From positions 25,210,385 to 25,274,384 of the forward strand of contig JABBOT010000003.1 of NCBI GenBank assembly GCA_016165875.1: a stretch of 64,000 nt of DNA, given 5' to 3'. Position numbers and translations under genes: made by a program. How positions within the stretch are numbered: the first letter of the stretch is position 1; every line of letters begins with the position of its first letter. The DNA comes from Acanthopleura granulata. Its lineage: Eukaryota; Mollusca; Polyplacophora; Chitonida; Chitonidae. The notes under the pieces are model-generated. The model was given only the letters and a program-made list of their open reading frames with translations, ran no database searches and was not told the DNA's origin. This document shows positions 46,301-60,076 of this stretch, in pieces.

Positions 46301-49300
46301 AAATGCATTTCCGAGGAAATACATAACAATTGGTTGTTTTTACCGTCAGCAGATTTTTCATGCATTAGATAGCCCCTAACTATACCCGTTTCTGTGGGGA
46401 GAGCCTTATATTGAAGTAATACGCTCACTGATTGGTGTAGTCTAGGCCAAGTAAGTTATCTGAGTCAAGAACATAAATAGTGAAATAAAAATATATATAG
46501 ACCTGTTTATATATATATTTTTGTATTGAAATTTTGCCTGTGATGACGTATGAATGAAAACAAGTCACCACACAAGACAGACAGCAGTTTTATACAAAGT
46601 AAATCTGAAATGCGGTGTAGGTCTACTGTATGATTAGAGCCACTGTACGTTGGGTATAGACGCGTTCATCGTGTGATTATTGATTGTCGCGTTAGCTGTA
46701 CAGCCATGACGATAGAGGAAATTGTAAACTTTGATGCAGTAATTCTCTGTTAGATGGGTGAAGACTGATTTTCTTGCTATATAGGTGAAAAAATAACACG
46801 CCGTTGAACCATTACATAAATAAATATATCGACTAATACAGCTTCTTGATCTCATGACCATGGAGTAAAATACCACGGCATGATGGATTCCAGGCTTCAA
46901 ACCCACCAGTAATTGCTTTTCTGGTTTGTATACCCTAATCCAGATAGGTGGCTAATACACGTTAACTATGATTTGTTCTACAAGTACGAAAAATGATGTA
47001 ACATCCGCGCATTCCGAGTGTTCACCTATACTCCATTTCTCTCCTGTATACAAAATACGATGTGTAAGACGACTATACTGTGACGCAACAAATTGTAGCA
47101 AAACAGGTACGAATCCATCTAACTGTATGAGTAAAAGGAAAGGTTTTTTCAGGGTTTTATCAGGTTGGGCTATGTATAAGATGTTGCAGAGTTTAAGAAT
47201 CAGGGGTTTTCTGGTTTCTTCATTGTAATCTCATGGTACATGTATATCCACTTTTCTTATCAAAAGCTTTCAGGTGAGGCATTTACAATGCATGATATAT
47301 TATTCCAGTTACGTAACACTCTCGGCACTTCCCGCGTATAGATGACCGTGGCTATATACATATATGATTGTAGTTCATCTAAATATTTCTGATCTGAAGC
47401 TTTCGTGCGAGGTATGAGGACTTGTGCAATGTATAATTCAGTGCACAACATCCCCAGCATTCCCTGTATATAGATGGCCTTAAGCATGTGCATTCAGGTA
47501 TTTACACCGTTATAGGAATAACACAGGAACATCTGCCGCACTGCCGCACATACTGATTCATTGTGCACTCCAAGTGATGTGACATCATGACCATAAGTGA
47601 TTTGATAAATATTTCTTCAGTACTGCACTGACACTTGACGTTTTGTGACGTCACACATGCTAATTTTCAGTACTACATGTACCCCTCAAGTGGTTTGACA
47701 CATCGTTTTATTAGCTGGTTTTTCACTATTTTCTCACAGAAGAACATTAAGAAGTTGATTAAATCTTAGCTGATGGAAGTAAGATACACCTTACACTGTA
47801 AATTTTCGATGTGTAACTTATAAACACTTTTATGCATCAGACATTAAACACTTGGAGATTATAGCATTGTAGTATAGGCCTATATACACGTTGTAGACAC
47901 TTCTGTTTAATACTTAATTATATGTGTATATTTATTAAACGCGCTTGTTTGAAGTTTAATCACCCATCAAACGCGTTAGGCGTTGCCCATTTTACAGTGT
48001 AGACTGCATTTGTGGCAGTGTATAAAAAGATGAAAGGGAAGAAATGCTTGCAATACATCGTTTATAATCGCCTACATCTGAGTCACATAAATACAAAAAA
48101 AATGTCTCAGACTATTGTTTTCCTACAAACAAGATAGCTCATGCATGTAGGACTGTATATATATCGCTATTTGAAGGTTCCTAGGCATAGGTCCGCCTTA
48201 GTCTGTTCATGTTTTCTGATTGCTGTTTAATTCGAGAATACTTTTTTTTCACTTGCACGATGGCGGCCATACAGTGTCATATGCATTGGAGGAAAACCAC
48301 CGACATTTGACAAATTAGTGACGGACTTTCTCATATACAGATATGCGGACCATATCGGAAGAAGACAAGTGGTCTTCAGCAAATGTTAGACTGTGCGAGA
48401 CCGCCTGGCTGTGCCGTCAATATCATCATACAGAAGTCCGAAGTATCACGGTGAAAGTGTTCTTGCGAGTAAACCCTGTTCTAAACAGGTGACGAACAGA
48501 GAAAGGCACGTATTGTTCGGTGGTGTGTTCAGTCATCCACTCATCAAGACTTGTACAGGAATACTGCTGGAGAAATGTTATAGCTATTGGTAGCTGAATA
48601 GGGTACTCGTCCTTTCTTGTCTCCTATATAGGTCAAGACAAATGGTGTTTACTCGAAGCCCTGGCTTGTCTAGCTGTCTGTAAGGGTGCAGGCCCGTAAT
48701 GCTTGAGAGATCACGTGGCACGCCGATATCGCTGTAAAACTCCCTTTGTACAGCTAGGCTACATTGTGAAGAAGCTTGTCAAGTGCTTGGTGAGATAGTA
48801 TCATGTAACACATGTGGCCGTCGTATATAAATGAAATAATGCCAATTACGACGTGAAACGCCAAGAACAAACAAGAATAGTTCCGACTTTAGGCCTATAC
48901 AAAACAAGCCTAAGCACTCATTTTCCTCCTCCAACCCAGGGTTATATACGGAACCGTGGAAGGGACATGTCACAAAAAATTATTTCAGTATGAAAAAGAC
49001 AATTTCATTAACTGTTACAATTGCGGAGGAAAAGCTGCCTTTTTAAAAGCAAAACTGAAAAACAAAATTTTTTTTACAACTCGGTGTCACACTGGAAGGG
49101 ACATGCCAAGAAAAAGTTTTGTGCTGTGTTCTTCATTTATTCGTGCACTGATTTTTGTGACAAAGATTTCTTTCGGATTTCCATCAGCAAATTCACCATC
49201 AGCACTTTTCGGTCATTATTAAATTTCTAAATTTCCAGTTAATGGCGTATTTGCACCTTTTCTTGTACCATCAAACACAGCTCACTCTCTGGAGGTACAT

Positions 49301-52300
49301 CGATAGCTTTCAGTTTTAATCGCCCTATATCTTATTATTACTTCCCTATATCTCCCTTGTAAAATAATGCCCTTGAAGGGTGATATGAGGATATCATAAG
49401 GAACAAATTTGAATTTCAATTGTTGAAAGGATTTAACGTCACAATATCGACAGAGATTAAGACACAACAAGTTTTTTTGCTTTCCGGGGAAATGTATGTA
49501 ATATGTTTAACCACGATGGAAGTGATGCACATGTATGTATATACGTTGATAAAATACAAGAGTAATTCCGGAAGTCCAAAGTTCTTTTTAATGTATAGAG
49601 CTGTCCTACCAGCATTTCACTCAGTGTGATTAAAATCATATCCTCAATTGAAGCTACTTTTGATTATGATTTGAGAGATATTCTTTATGAGTAATTTTAA
49701 GTTGGCATTATAGTTGATATTGCATTCGCCGCATGGCCAAACACAAGGGTATCTGACTTCATATAAAATACTTGACTTGAAGCCATTGAGCACTGGTATA
49801 CATACATGATGTAATGATTGACATTATACTTTACCGTCACCAAACACCAACCGACACTTGATTGCACCACCGTATGGTTTGTCCTGATGGATTTTTAATG
49901 GGTTTCAGATCCTAAATAGTGACAGGTCCAGTGCAACTGAAGGGATACGATTTGGTCAGGTTATGTTTGATTTACTCTTGACTTGGCTTAACCATCTTGT
50001 TTTTGCCTTTTAATCTGTCTTGAAAATAAGCATTCTTTTTTACGTTTTCATCTGTTTTGAAATGCGCATTTTTTCTCGCCTATATGGTTGAGTTCGTGCA
50101 AAGTTTCTGAGATCACAGAGGTATCTGCTGGACTTTCTGTGATCAACAACATGCTTTTGACAAGAAGGGCATCGTTCTGAGGTTTGATCCCCCCCCCCAA
50201 AATGGTCTAGCCGCCCTAAAATGAAGACTCTGTTTTTTGCTTTAAAATTGTTAAACGAAAATTCAGTCATTCTTTCAGGGCAATAAACCTGCGGGGACAT
50301 AGTATATAGAGAGTTTACCTCGTAAACATTAGATCCTGGGATCCATCCCGAATCTAGTCATACGTAAGACTTTAATACTGGTGGTCTTGTCACTGCCTCG
50401 CTTGGGAGTCAGCTTAAGGGGAATGGACTAAGTACTACAGGTGAGCCAGGTGTGAGTATAATGTAACTGAGCGGGGCGTCAAATCTGCTATTTTCGACAT
50501 GCGGTAATAATCAACCAGTAATATAAAAATGTGGGCATTGGAACCGTCCTTATATGACTAAAGTAATGGTGAGGGTTAAAATTCAACCAAGCAAAGAAAG
50601 AATCAAAGAGAAAAATTTGAAAATATATATCCTGGTCAAAGTGAATTAGTTTTTCTAATATTAGATATTGAGTTTGGACCAAAATGTAGCAACCCTACTA
50701 CTCAAATTTTAAAATCGATCATTTTGCAAACACCTCGGTACTTATGAGAGTAGATATCGACAAGCACATTGTCCTTGCTGTTTTGTATGTACAGTGTATA
50801 AAATATTTGTATACAGATACAATATCTGACTATATCTTTCGACAGAAGCACTGTAAGTAGTTTACAGGACAAATGAAGTCAGCTAGATCTACGAAAAAAA
50901 AAGAAAGAAAAGAAAAAAACATGCAAAGATGGGGTACATTTAGAACACTTTACCTATGTAACTTCACATTTGGCTGGAAATTATAAATTGGTTATGTAAA
51001 AGAAAAGACATTATTTCACAAGAGGAGTCCATACAGACTTCTGCGGGCATAGGCAATTTTTTTATGACGTGCTTGGTAACTCTATATGTGGCCCTTTTAA
51101 TCTGGAACTCTTAGAGGTGTGACACTCTTTTGTCGTGCGAAGTACGGTCCCTCTTATTATTACAACCGAGGCCACGCATTGTTCTCGTTGAAAATAGTTT
51201 TAAATAGTATTAGAATTGCCTCGTAATCAGAAGGAAAACAGCTGATTTAACACTACCACTAGAGGGCAAAATTTTGAACTAAAAACTGGTGACGTCACAG
51301 AGGAAACTGATGTCACCTCCGATGATAGAAATATCTCGGCATTGATTGGTTAAAGTTGAGAGCATGGCAGCCCGTTCGGTCTTCCCTGACTTTGAACTGC
51401 GATATCTTGGATATACTACATAACAAAAATACATGTAAAAAGTCAGTGTCCTTTTTCGAACTTTAAATGGGGTTCTGTTTCCATACATATATGCAGCTGG
51501 TCTGGTGTTGCCTTTTTTTTTTAAAAAAAGATTCTTTTTAACTTTGCTATTGGCTCTATTGTTCTGTAGTTGTAAACACTAATTTCGCTGTTGGCTCTTT
51601 TTTTTTTCCTATTTGTAAACAGGAGTTTAGCTGTTGGTTCCGTTGTTGTTTATTTATAAACAAGAGTTTTGCTATTGACTCCATTGTTGTGTATTTGTAA
51701 GCAGGAGTTTTGATATTGGCTCCGTTGTTGTGTATTTGTAAACAGGAGTTTTGCTATTGGCTCCGTTCTTGTGTATTTGTAAACAGGAGTTTAGCTGTTG
51801 GTTCCGTTGTTGTTTATTTATAAACAAGAGTTTTGCTATTGACTCCATTGTTGTGTATTTGTAAGCAGGAGTTTTGCTATTGACTCCATTGTTGTGTATT
51901 TGTAAGCAGGAGTTTTGATATTGGCTCCGTTGTTGTGTATTTGTAAACAGGAGTTTTGCTATTGGCTCCGTTGTTGTTTATTTACAGGGATTGTGGTGTT
52001 CGCGCTGCTCAAGGTGCTGTTCGATGCCTACTACCAATTGGAGAACATGGAATACGAGATTAGTGAGCCGCGAATCAACCACTGGTGGATCTACGCTCTT
52101 CCTGTAAGTTCAGACAAAATCGACCTCGTATTTCTTTATTTATTTATGTGATGGGAGTTTTACATCTTACTCAAGAATATTTCACTTATAAGACGGCGGT
52201 TAACATTATGGATGGAACAGCACAGAAGAATCCGACATGTCCGTCCACATGCTGCTGACAAACCTTCCCACGCACTGACCTTACACACTCAGACAACACT

Positions 52301-55300
52301 CCTGTTTGACTATGACCTGTTCTTATTCCAATAAGCTGGCTACATGGCCAAGCTCCTATCTCCTAGCCATTTTCACGTTTTGTTGGATGTTTCTATAACT
52401 ATACGGTGTTCATGTTCCAGTGCGATGTCCCTCTCCAGTAGGATGTTCATTAGTGGTCCTTTTGGATGTTTCTCTTCCCAGACGCTGTAACTGTTCACAT
52501 AGACTGTAACTGTTCACATAGACTGTAACTGTTCACATAGGCTGTTCCTATTAATATAGCCTGTTACTCTGGACAGTTTCTGTTCCTGAGGAGTTCTCCA
52601 GTGCCTTTACCCTGTTCCAATAGGATCTTCCACCTTCTTACCCTTCTTTTTAGTTATTTATTTATTTGATTGGTGTTTCACGCCGTACTCAAGAATATTT
52701 CACTTATATGACGGCGGCCAGCATTCTGGTGGGAGGAAACCGGGCAGAGCCCGGGGGAAACCTACGACCATCCGCAGGTTGCTGGCAGACCTTCCCACGT
52801 GCGGCCGAAGAGGAAGCCATCATGAGCTGGTCTTGAACTCACAGCGACCGGATTGGTGGGAGGCTTCGGGGCATTGTGCTGCGATAGCGCGCTAACCGAC
52901 TGAGCCACGGAGGCCCCCTACCCTTCTTTTTAACGATTTCAGAGGATGTATTTGAAGTCTTACGTTTTAGGTTATTTGTTTTTACTTAAAAGCTTGACCA
53001 ACTAAAAAATACAAAACACCAGTTCTACTTTGACGAGAAGAAAAACAAAATCCATGTCCCATATCTATATATCGGAAGGCCTGGGTGTGTTAAGACGGAT
53101 AAGACTGATTTAAGTGTGTCATATAAGTTATAAATGACGTCTTAAGGTGGTTGTCTGTGATTGCCTCTTCGGTTTCCTGTGTATTCACTGCAGTAATCGT
53201 GTATATACCTGTGATTAAGCGTACGGCTTTCTCTTGCAGTACATCGTCCCTGGAATTCTCGGTGTAGTCGCAGGCAGTATCCGCCATGCAACGGCTGTGA
53301 GTGGTCTCTCTTGTCTCCTATAACAACTTTTTGCATGATAAGAAATTCCCTCCGTTACCCGCCTCTTCTCCGTGCCCCTAGGCCCCGAAAGTGTCTTAGA
53401 TTCAATGCAAACTTAGTCTTAACTTCAAAAGACTTTACTGCGTTAAAATTGTGACTCCTTAAATTTAAAGATTTTTATTTTGATAGTAAGAGTTATCTTA
53501 GGCCTTCAAAACAAATATGAAAATTAGCATTTCAGTTCAAATGCAACTTTTGTGAATATTGCCAAAGTGGCGTTAGACCTCAGTGACTCGGTGGACTTAA
53601 TTCATAGGACTAAACAAAAGAACAAAGATCAAGTCGTGTTCGATCTTTACCACGTGACCTCTGCATCGGCTCTCTACTTGTTCATCATATCCACGCGTAT
53701 AAAATATTTACTTTTTACAAAGTTACATGTGTATAATTGTGACACAGTGTGAACTATCTCAAATTCATTATCAGATCTACGTAGGAAGAAGGGGAGTGCA
53801 GTCTCGTACACATTCAGATCGGTCAGTTACACATTAACCCTTTATGCACCACGGACTGCACCGGTCAGATGACTTGCAAAAGAAAGAGACGCGCAGCGAA
53901 GTTTGAGACAGTTTATCGCCCTGAAGGCGTCTGATCTGTTCCAAGCTATTATTATTGTAAGACGTGGTCGTATATGTTTGAATTGAACCAATGCTAAATC
54001 ATAATTGTACTGTGTTTGGAAACAACATGAAAGATTTTATGAAATAATAGACAAACTATCGCAAAAGTGAAGACCAGAGTAGACTGACCAGATACATTAT
54101 TGTTTAACATTGAAACACAAAGTAAAAATAAATATCAAACAAAAAACAACCCTGGCTAATATATAATTTGTCTTTTCACAGGTCTTCGTCTGTCTCTCTA
54201 TATATATGTTCTTTACAAACAATTTGAGAGCTTAAGGGTTAATCGAGTCAAAGAGCGCAACTATGACAGTATTCTTTGTTATTTAAATGTAGTCTGCGAA
54301 CTTGCTGTGTAGAGTAAATCTGTCCTTCTGGGAATGGAAAACGCCATATAATCTATTACCACTATCACCAGCGGAAAGAGGAAGTGCTGTGTTGTGATGG
54401 CTTTACTGAAATGGTAGGCCTATAGGTAACAAAAACGAAAGATAAGAAAAAACAAGTTTGTGCAAATCAGTACAAAATCAGTTCAGAGTTTAGATCAAAC
54501 TACATCATCTCATTGCGCACGTATATGTGAATTCACGAAAGCCCGTCTGCAAGGCAAGATTTCACAGCAAATCGTACTCCCCACTTCTGTGTAGGCGCAG
54601 ATTTATTTTACCATAGTAACTTACAGGTCAAGATCGAGTTTCTGGTCAATTCGTACATGGTAGACAAATTATGGCTGCTTTAGTCTGGTATTCACATACA
54701 TTTTGCAAATCAGAATTTTAAGCAACCTCCACCACTCCTCAGACCATTTTATGCCCTATGATCCTGCAATTTAACTTAACAAAAACCAGATTCCTTTTAA
54801 ACCTCCAAGTTCTAGTTCGCTTTTGCCACTATCTATATGGTTTATAGCGCTTTAAATAACGAAAAAAGTGACGAAAATTTGAATTGTTAAGTTTTTGAAA
54901 GGTAACCCATGATACCATGTATAACCTTTGACAGTTGACTTTCTGTTAGCTTCTACAAGTATGTTAAGATTCACACCGTTTCCCATTAAGTTCAGTATAA
55001 AGTCCCATTCAATTCATCATTATGTCTCATTCAACCAGTCCTTCTGCGGAAGATACATTATGTGTTCACACGCAGTGGAATATAGTCCTACTTACACTAT
55101 TCAGGTTCAATCCCGGTTTGGGTCATACCCAGGACATTGAAAAATTGTTAAGTACGACGTAAAACACAAGCGTACACACACACACATACACCATTAAATA
55201 CAATATTGTTGTTATTTGATTTTTGCATGATTCGTGTCTACTTTTTCAGTACGGGTTTTACATGGCCTCTTGCATCATCGCCTGTGTAGTCTCTGGCGTT

Positions 55301-58298
55301 TTCTTCTTCGTGGCTCTGGTGTTTCTATTGGCAATGGCGGGGGTTGGAGGCTTGGACTGCTACATGACCAACGGGATGTGTGTCTGCCGGTAAATATCTT
55401 TTTAGTGTTAAATGTTTTATGTCATATATGACATTTGTCAGAATTTAGCCGTTTTGTTTTCGATGGTGTCTTTGTTCCTGCGCTACACAACACAACAGTC
55501 AACCCATTAAAATAGACCTCATTACTCAGGAAAACACACCAAGACAAAATACTTATCAAATCTTTTCCAGCGATTTTACTTCATGTTTTAATACAGCTGT
55601 AGGCTTTAATATCTAATACATTCCCGGACTATATGCTGCAGAATCGGGTAGATCTTGACCTTTACATTTATATTCTTAAACGAACATAAGTTATCACTTC
55701 TTTCCTCACTAGGAGGTATATTTAGATTTGATTTCAGAACCTGTCTCCATGTTCCTGCATGACATAAGGTGTAAGATTCCATGGAGATATTGTAATGTAT
55801 TTCAAAGAGCACTCATGTCGTCTGTGAACGGCCAAGGGATCGAAAATAGTAGAATCGTCCTTTTTGTCTTTTTCCTGATGCCTTGCCAAATGACACGAAG
55901 CACCTAAGAAACATATATGTTCTGTCATCGTTATTGCATGGATAATCGTGATATTATTAGTATCGACTTATATCATGATTTATTTGTTGGTTCGTTTGTC
56001 CAAAGTAAATAAATAAATAAATAACGAACGGATTTGCAGGAAATGGGATTCGTCCGGAATCGAGGGAATATATTTTAAGTCTGTATGAAATGGGGATATA
56101 GAAGTAGTATGTGAGCCTGATAAATGTATGCAGTCTGAGAGAGCACTGAGGGACGATGAATGGGCTGAATCAAATGTGTTTTTAACTGACTGAATTGTTT
56201 TCCAGTTCCGGAAGCAGCCTCACCTCGTCTCCTATAGGGATCCAGGACTGTGCTGACGTTAACAGGATGGTGCATCTGGGATACGGCGTGAGCGTGATGA
56301 TGGTGCTAGGCTGGATCCTGTGCTTGGGTGGCTCTATTATCAGCTGTGTCACCTGTTGCTGTGGACAGGTGAGTTGCCTTTACACACCTGTACGAATTCA
56401 TCTTACCAGTAGAAAACTACCAAACCCATACGAACCTGCTTCATCCGTAGGAACGTACCAATACCCGCAAGAACCTACCTATAGGGGCCTACAAAATCCA
56501 GTACAAACCTACCAACACGCGCACGAACCTGGCAACACCTGCAACAACAACTATGATGTACATGAATGGTTATGCTTTCATACATTCATTCCACAACATT
56601 CCTACATTCCTCAATGTAGAGATTCCCAAGATGTCCGAACATCTGCTGATTCACTGTTTGATGTGGTGACCACTACAGACAAATTAACTACAGAGCGTTT
56701 TATTAAACAAAGCCCTCCCAGGTCGTATGCGGGATGGTCTCCAAGCAACCTGGATGGTCATGGGTTTCATCCCACCATAATGCTGGCCGCCGTCGTATCA
56801 GCCAAATATTCTTGAATACGGCGTACAACTCCAATCAGACAAATAAATAAATACTAGACAAAGCAAATGCCATGGAGTGCATCACAATTTAATGTGCCCA
56901 GAACGCCATTATCTCTCTTTTTCTGTCGGTGTTTATATTTCTTATCCCAAAATATACTCACCGCTCACTACTAACAACATCACTGTTTAAATGCGATATG
57001 TTTCCCGCGCATTGATGACTCCGGCCAAAGCTGATTTGACCATTGTTCTGTCTCAAGGCATGAATACTATTTAACAGGAACAATACTGTTTGCCATCAAA
57101 AGGTCATCCGACAAGGAGGACAGGTTCCCTAGTCACTCTTGTTTTTGACTGTCTTTGTTCATGCTTTACACAGAGCAGATACTGACCCATCAAACTAACG
57201 GTTAGAACTCAGGAAAATGTACGTAGCATACCAAGACAAAATACTAAACAAATCTTTTCATTGCAAAAAACAGTGGGGAATGAATTAGAGAAGATCCGAG
57301 CAGTAATGATTAAATTATATTTCACAAATTATATTTCCCGAAATAATCATGTTAATGATGATATAATAATGCCGGATAGTGACATTGACACGACAGTCAT
57401 GCGTCAAGTGTGGGACCAGCTGATGACAACCATTCAGAATTCTAATGTCAGGAATTTTCCCCAACCAGCTTTTAGCTGTAAGCTGGACCCCGTTTTGTTA
57501 CGTATTCAATATCAAAGTCTGGCGCGAAGTTAGAAGGAATAGATTAGATCACGATAGATCGTTTTAATTATGATTATGTTATTTTTGAATATGGCGTCTG
57601 CCTTGTGCACGGTACATGTCCAGGGTTCAATCCTAAATGTAGCCGTACTGAACCTCGGTAGTTTTGGTACTACCTCGCTTGGCGCTCACGATAAAGTCAA
57701 CAGGCTGAGGACTGGTTTGCCTTTTGCCAGTATGTAACATGACAAGGTGAGGTGCCGTGCCTGGTGTCCTCCTAGGCATGGTGTTCCTGTGATCCGGTAC
57801 TTTGAACATGTCGGCATTGGCTATGCAAGGAGACACTGTGGTGATAAGACCAAAATAAAACTGAAAGCGACATTAAACCCAAATTAAACAAACAAATAAC
57901 GCTGCATGCTATTCACCAAAAGGAAGTCGGAGTGGAAATCGTTGTGTACCTATTAAAATTATGAATATTGAGTACTCTGAGTAGAAGTGAATATTTTGAT
58001 CTATCCATTTCAGTACTGAATGAATAAGACTAAGTGTGGTCAGCCGGATATATATTGTGTTTTCTGCTCTTCCTGAATCTTCAGTTGCTGTTGTTTATTC
58101 CAGCGGGAACCTCAAGTGGTCATGATGACCTCTTACCCACCAAGCCAGGTCACCGTGACTACAGCCGCACACACCTATGCCCCAGGACCCCAGTACGCTG
58201 CAGGGCAACAATTCCATCAGAATGCCGAGTATTTTCCACCTCCTCCCATGGAAGAAACCAATGACAAAAATCAGTTCAAATACAATCGGTTGGCCTAG
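40363..58298 (+). CDS. Gene A copy 2: complete MS4A/CD20-like four-transmembrane protein, 245 aa
   Basis: Six exons: 40363-40429, 51988-52103, 53240-53296, 55250-55389, 56206-56368 and 58104-58298. All introns are GT-AG, phases 1,0,0,2,0, and the total of 738 nt is 245 codons plus stop. Two ATGs in a row open the frame; the first is taken. Predicted layout: TM1 about residues 11-32, first loop with an acidic stretch, TM2 58-76, TM3 82-111, loop with C117, C124, C126 and C142, TM4 152-172, CCC at 177-179, then a 64-residue Pro/Gln-rich tail. This matches a four-pass MS4A-like plasma-membrane protein; function is unknown. An inverted-CCAAT-like motif (aaccaataaaa, about 40,220) lies upstream of exon 1, but no clear TATA box. 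Intron 1 is 11.6 kb and spans the junction of the 52-kb tandem unit, so correct splicing supports that junction as real DNA. Confidence 0.87.
42464..42594 (+). repeat. Foldback (palindromic) element, 46-bp arms
   Basis: Left arm 42,464-42,509 and right arm 42,549-42,594 are inverted copies with 3 mismatches in 46 bp, around a 39-bp centre (TCCGAACGCCCTGAGCTG...). It looks like a small MITE-like or foldback insertion. Confidence 0.9.
45418..45792 (-). CDS. Possible antisense intronic single-exon ORF, 124 aa, basic
   Basis: Intact minus-strand ORF from ATG 45792 to the stop at 45418, rich in Lys and Arg, with no recognised domain. On the same strand a TATATAAAAC box (about 45,862-45,871) and an inverted CCAAT-type CCCAATGAG (about 45,885) lie upstream at promoter-like spacing. 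No histone stem-loop or clear polyadenylation signal was seen. Could be chance. Confidence 0.3.
   Translation of the reverse strand: MRILKSKCGIYRVELGRITTEALLSDDRNQRAISRAALYISPLKAKYSTKTKQPCLQPKWQRFKTKCVRNIDVGFHRLLLVSRNKTSDKKTLQQMYERYNGTSLKNHTCPRNIDEQDYSFSNRY
48222..48340 (-). repeat. Degenerate SINE in intron 1
   Basis: GAATACTTTTTTTTCACTTGCACGATGGCGGCCATACAGTG followed by a decayed body; recognisable by the ATGGCGGCC and GGAGGAAAACCACCGACA blocks. Confidence 0.6.
50312..50480 (+). repeat. Relic of the second SINE-like family
   Basis: Shares CTCGCTTGGGAGTCAGC, GGACTA and GTGAGTATAATGTAACTGAG with the family represented at 5,627-5,941. Confidence 0.5.
51536..51987 (+). repeat. 41-bp minisatellite, about 11 copies, ending at a splice acceptor
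   Basis: Unit GGAGTTTTGCTATTGGCTCC-GTTGTTGTGTATTTGTAAACA. Every unit includes TTTGTAAACAG-GAG, which resembles a 3' splice site. The final unit ends TTGTTTATTTACAG, the real acceptor of gene A exon 2 at 51,988. Confidence 0.95.
52129..52291 (-). repeat. Degenerate SINE in gene A copy 2, intron 2
   Basis: Duplicate of the element at 128-290, unchanged in structure. Confidence 0.7.
52485..52541 (+). repeat. 3 x 19-bp direct repeat, second copy
   Basis: Same three-unit array as at 484-540; copy number is unchanged since the 52-kb duplication. Confidence 0.9.
52653..52918 (-). mobile_element. Full-length SINE with target-site duplication, second copy
   Basis: Equivalent of 652-917; flanking 14-bp repeats at 52,639-52,652 and 52,919-52,932. 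Its presence in both units dates this insertion before the 52-kb duplication. Confidence 0.92.
56741..56853 (+). repeat. 5'-truncated SINE, copy 2, with a 23-bp deletion
   Basis: Same insertion as 4765-4898 but lacking about 23 bp around the CCCATGGGCTCTGCCC segment. Confidence 0.85.
57582..57896 (+). repeat. Second dispersed SINE-like family, copy 2
   Basis: Equivalent of 5627-5941 in the duplicated unit, almost identical. Confidence 0.6.
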
Positions 58299-59229
58299 TG
58301 TGCTGGAGCGTGCATGATATTTGTAAACTTACAAATACGTGCTGATCTGAGTTGGCTTTATACTGGGTGTACACAGCTAGAAACGGATACGAGGTTTTTA
58401 CCCTATATATATAGCAGATGCTGTACTTTGTTTTCAAGGTTAAATATCGACTCCTGCCTGCTGCACTTCAGATATATTTGCCAAATTTCGGCTTTGTGTT
58501 GTTTCACTTAGTTACTTTCAGTGATTGTGTGTATCTCTGATTGCAATCATAATCATAAGAGGTGTGGTAATGTAAATCCTCCGGGATAGAGCTATGCCAT
58601 GGGTTAAATGATTATACATTTAAAAAAAAATAATTGTCGATATGAATATTCATCAGACAAGATATGTCTCATTTATAGGATACTATGCTTACCTTCCAGA
58701 TCCAAAAGTTTGCAACTCCTTTCGATGCAAAAAATGATCTTAGTTTTGTTCAGGGTTTGGTGTTGTCGAGTGCAAATTTTCTTTTGTCTCCGCGATAGTT
58801 TGCGTTTAAAAGCTTTTCCCCATTGATATAAATTTTTTTTTTATAAAGTTTTTATGTCTTTCAACTTCCAATGATCGTAAATGTATAACCTGGAGTGGAT
58901 TATAAGACTTGGAGTGGATAATCTTTCATGTGTTCATTATTAATTTTTCAACTACTAGTTAATGCAAAATTTCATTATTTTTGACAGTTGATTGCGCCAA
59001 GGTGGACATTATAGTCTTGTATCACGCCAGAGTTTGTTTTATGAGAAAAAATATGGAAAGCGTCGCAAAAAACCGTTACCGTGGCTTGATATCTCTCTTT
59101 TTTGGTTCTTACTACATTTCACTTTTATGATTTACATTAATGCTATGCATTTGTCGCTGTCCATGTATATATTCAGTTTGTGAGGGTGTCCCTTTGGTAA
59201 CCTGTGCTGGAAAACAAATTCATATTATG

Positions 59230-59235
59230 AATAAA
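59230..59235 (+). terminator. Candidate polyadenylation signal of gene A copy 2
   Basis: AATAAA at the equivalent position to the candidate in copy 1, about 930 nt downstream of the stop at 58298. Confidence 0.35.
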
Positions 59236-59400
59236 ATGCCTGCACGACGTTCATTCATGTGTTTGTTTTTCGGTCGAGATAAAAGTTTTATATATTTGCT
59301 TTGAAACGGATTCTGAACACCCATTAACGCTACTGCCTTTCGTTTTGTATGATAGGCCATTCTACTAACAGTCGTGTGGTTCAGGCAAAATATTTGACTT

Positions 59401-59649
59401 GATTTATTTATTTGATTGGTGTTTTACGCCGTTCTCAAGAATATTTCACTTATACGACAGCGACCAGCTTTATGGTGGGGGAAACCGGGCAGAGCCCGGG
59501 AGAAACCCACGACCATCCGCAAGCTGCTGGCAGACCTTCCTACATACGGCCGGAGAGGAAGCCACCATGAGGTGGACTTGAACTCACAGCAATCGCATGA
59601 GTGGCAGGCTTCGTGATAGCACGTTAACCGACTGAGACACGGAGGCCCC
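59401..59649 (-). mobile_element. SINE, copy 2 equivalent of 7449-7694
   Basis: Same insertion in the duplicated unit, carrying the GACAGCGACCAGC variant. Confidence 0.9.
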
Positions 59650-59817
59650 AGGAATAGCTTATCGTCAGGGACTATATGACCAGCCACAAGTTAAAGAAAC
59701 ATGTAGTCAGTGTAGGTTTCAAACGGACCACGCAACATCATACAGGAGAAGCGTAGTTGCAATCAATCGACCTTTGACCAGTGAGGTCGCTTGGACGAAT
59801 CCAGTTCCTGTTTGTTT

Positions 59818-60076
59818 GATTTATTTATTTATTTATTTGATTGGGGTTTTAACGCCGTTTTCAAGAATATTTCACTTATACGACAGCGACCAGCTTTATG
59901 GTGGGGGGAAACCGGGCAGAGCCCGGGAGAAACCCACGACCATCCGCAAGCTGCTGGCAGACCTTCCTACATACGGCCGGAGAGGAAGCCACCATGAGGT
60001 GGACTTGAACTCACAGCAATCGCATGAGTGGCAGGCTTCGTGATAGCACGTTAACCGACTGAGACACGGAGGCCCC
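59818..60076 (-). mobile_element. Recombinant SINE created by unequal crossing-over
   Basis: Its left part (GATTGGGGTTTTAACGCCG) matches the SINE at 60245. Its right part (CGACAGCGACCAGCTTTATGG onward, ending GAGACACGGAGGCCCC) matches the SINE at 59401. The switch lies in the shared CAAGAATATTTCACTTATAC block around 59,861-59,881. Confidence 0.88.

Larger units (their letters stand above)
40430..51987 (+). other. Gene A copy 2 intron 1 (11.6 kb)
   Basis: Large first intron containing a foldback element (42,464-42,594), degenerate SINEs (about 41,801-41,870; 48,222-48,340; 48,810-48,873), a TA microsatellite (43,327-43,343), a repeat relic (50,312-50,480), a possible antisense ORF (45,418-45,792) and a terminal 41-bp minisatellite. 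Nothing else recognised. Confidence 0.7.
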
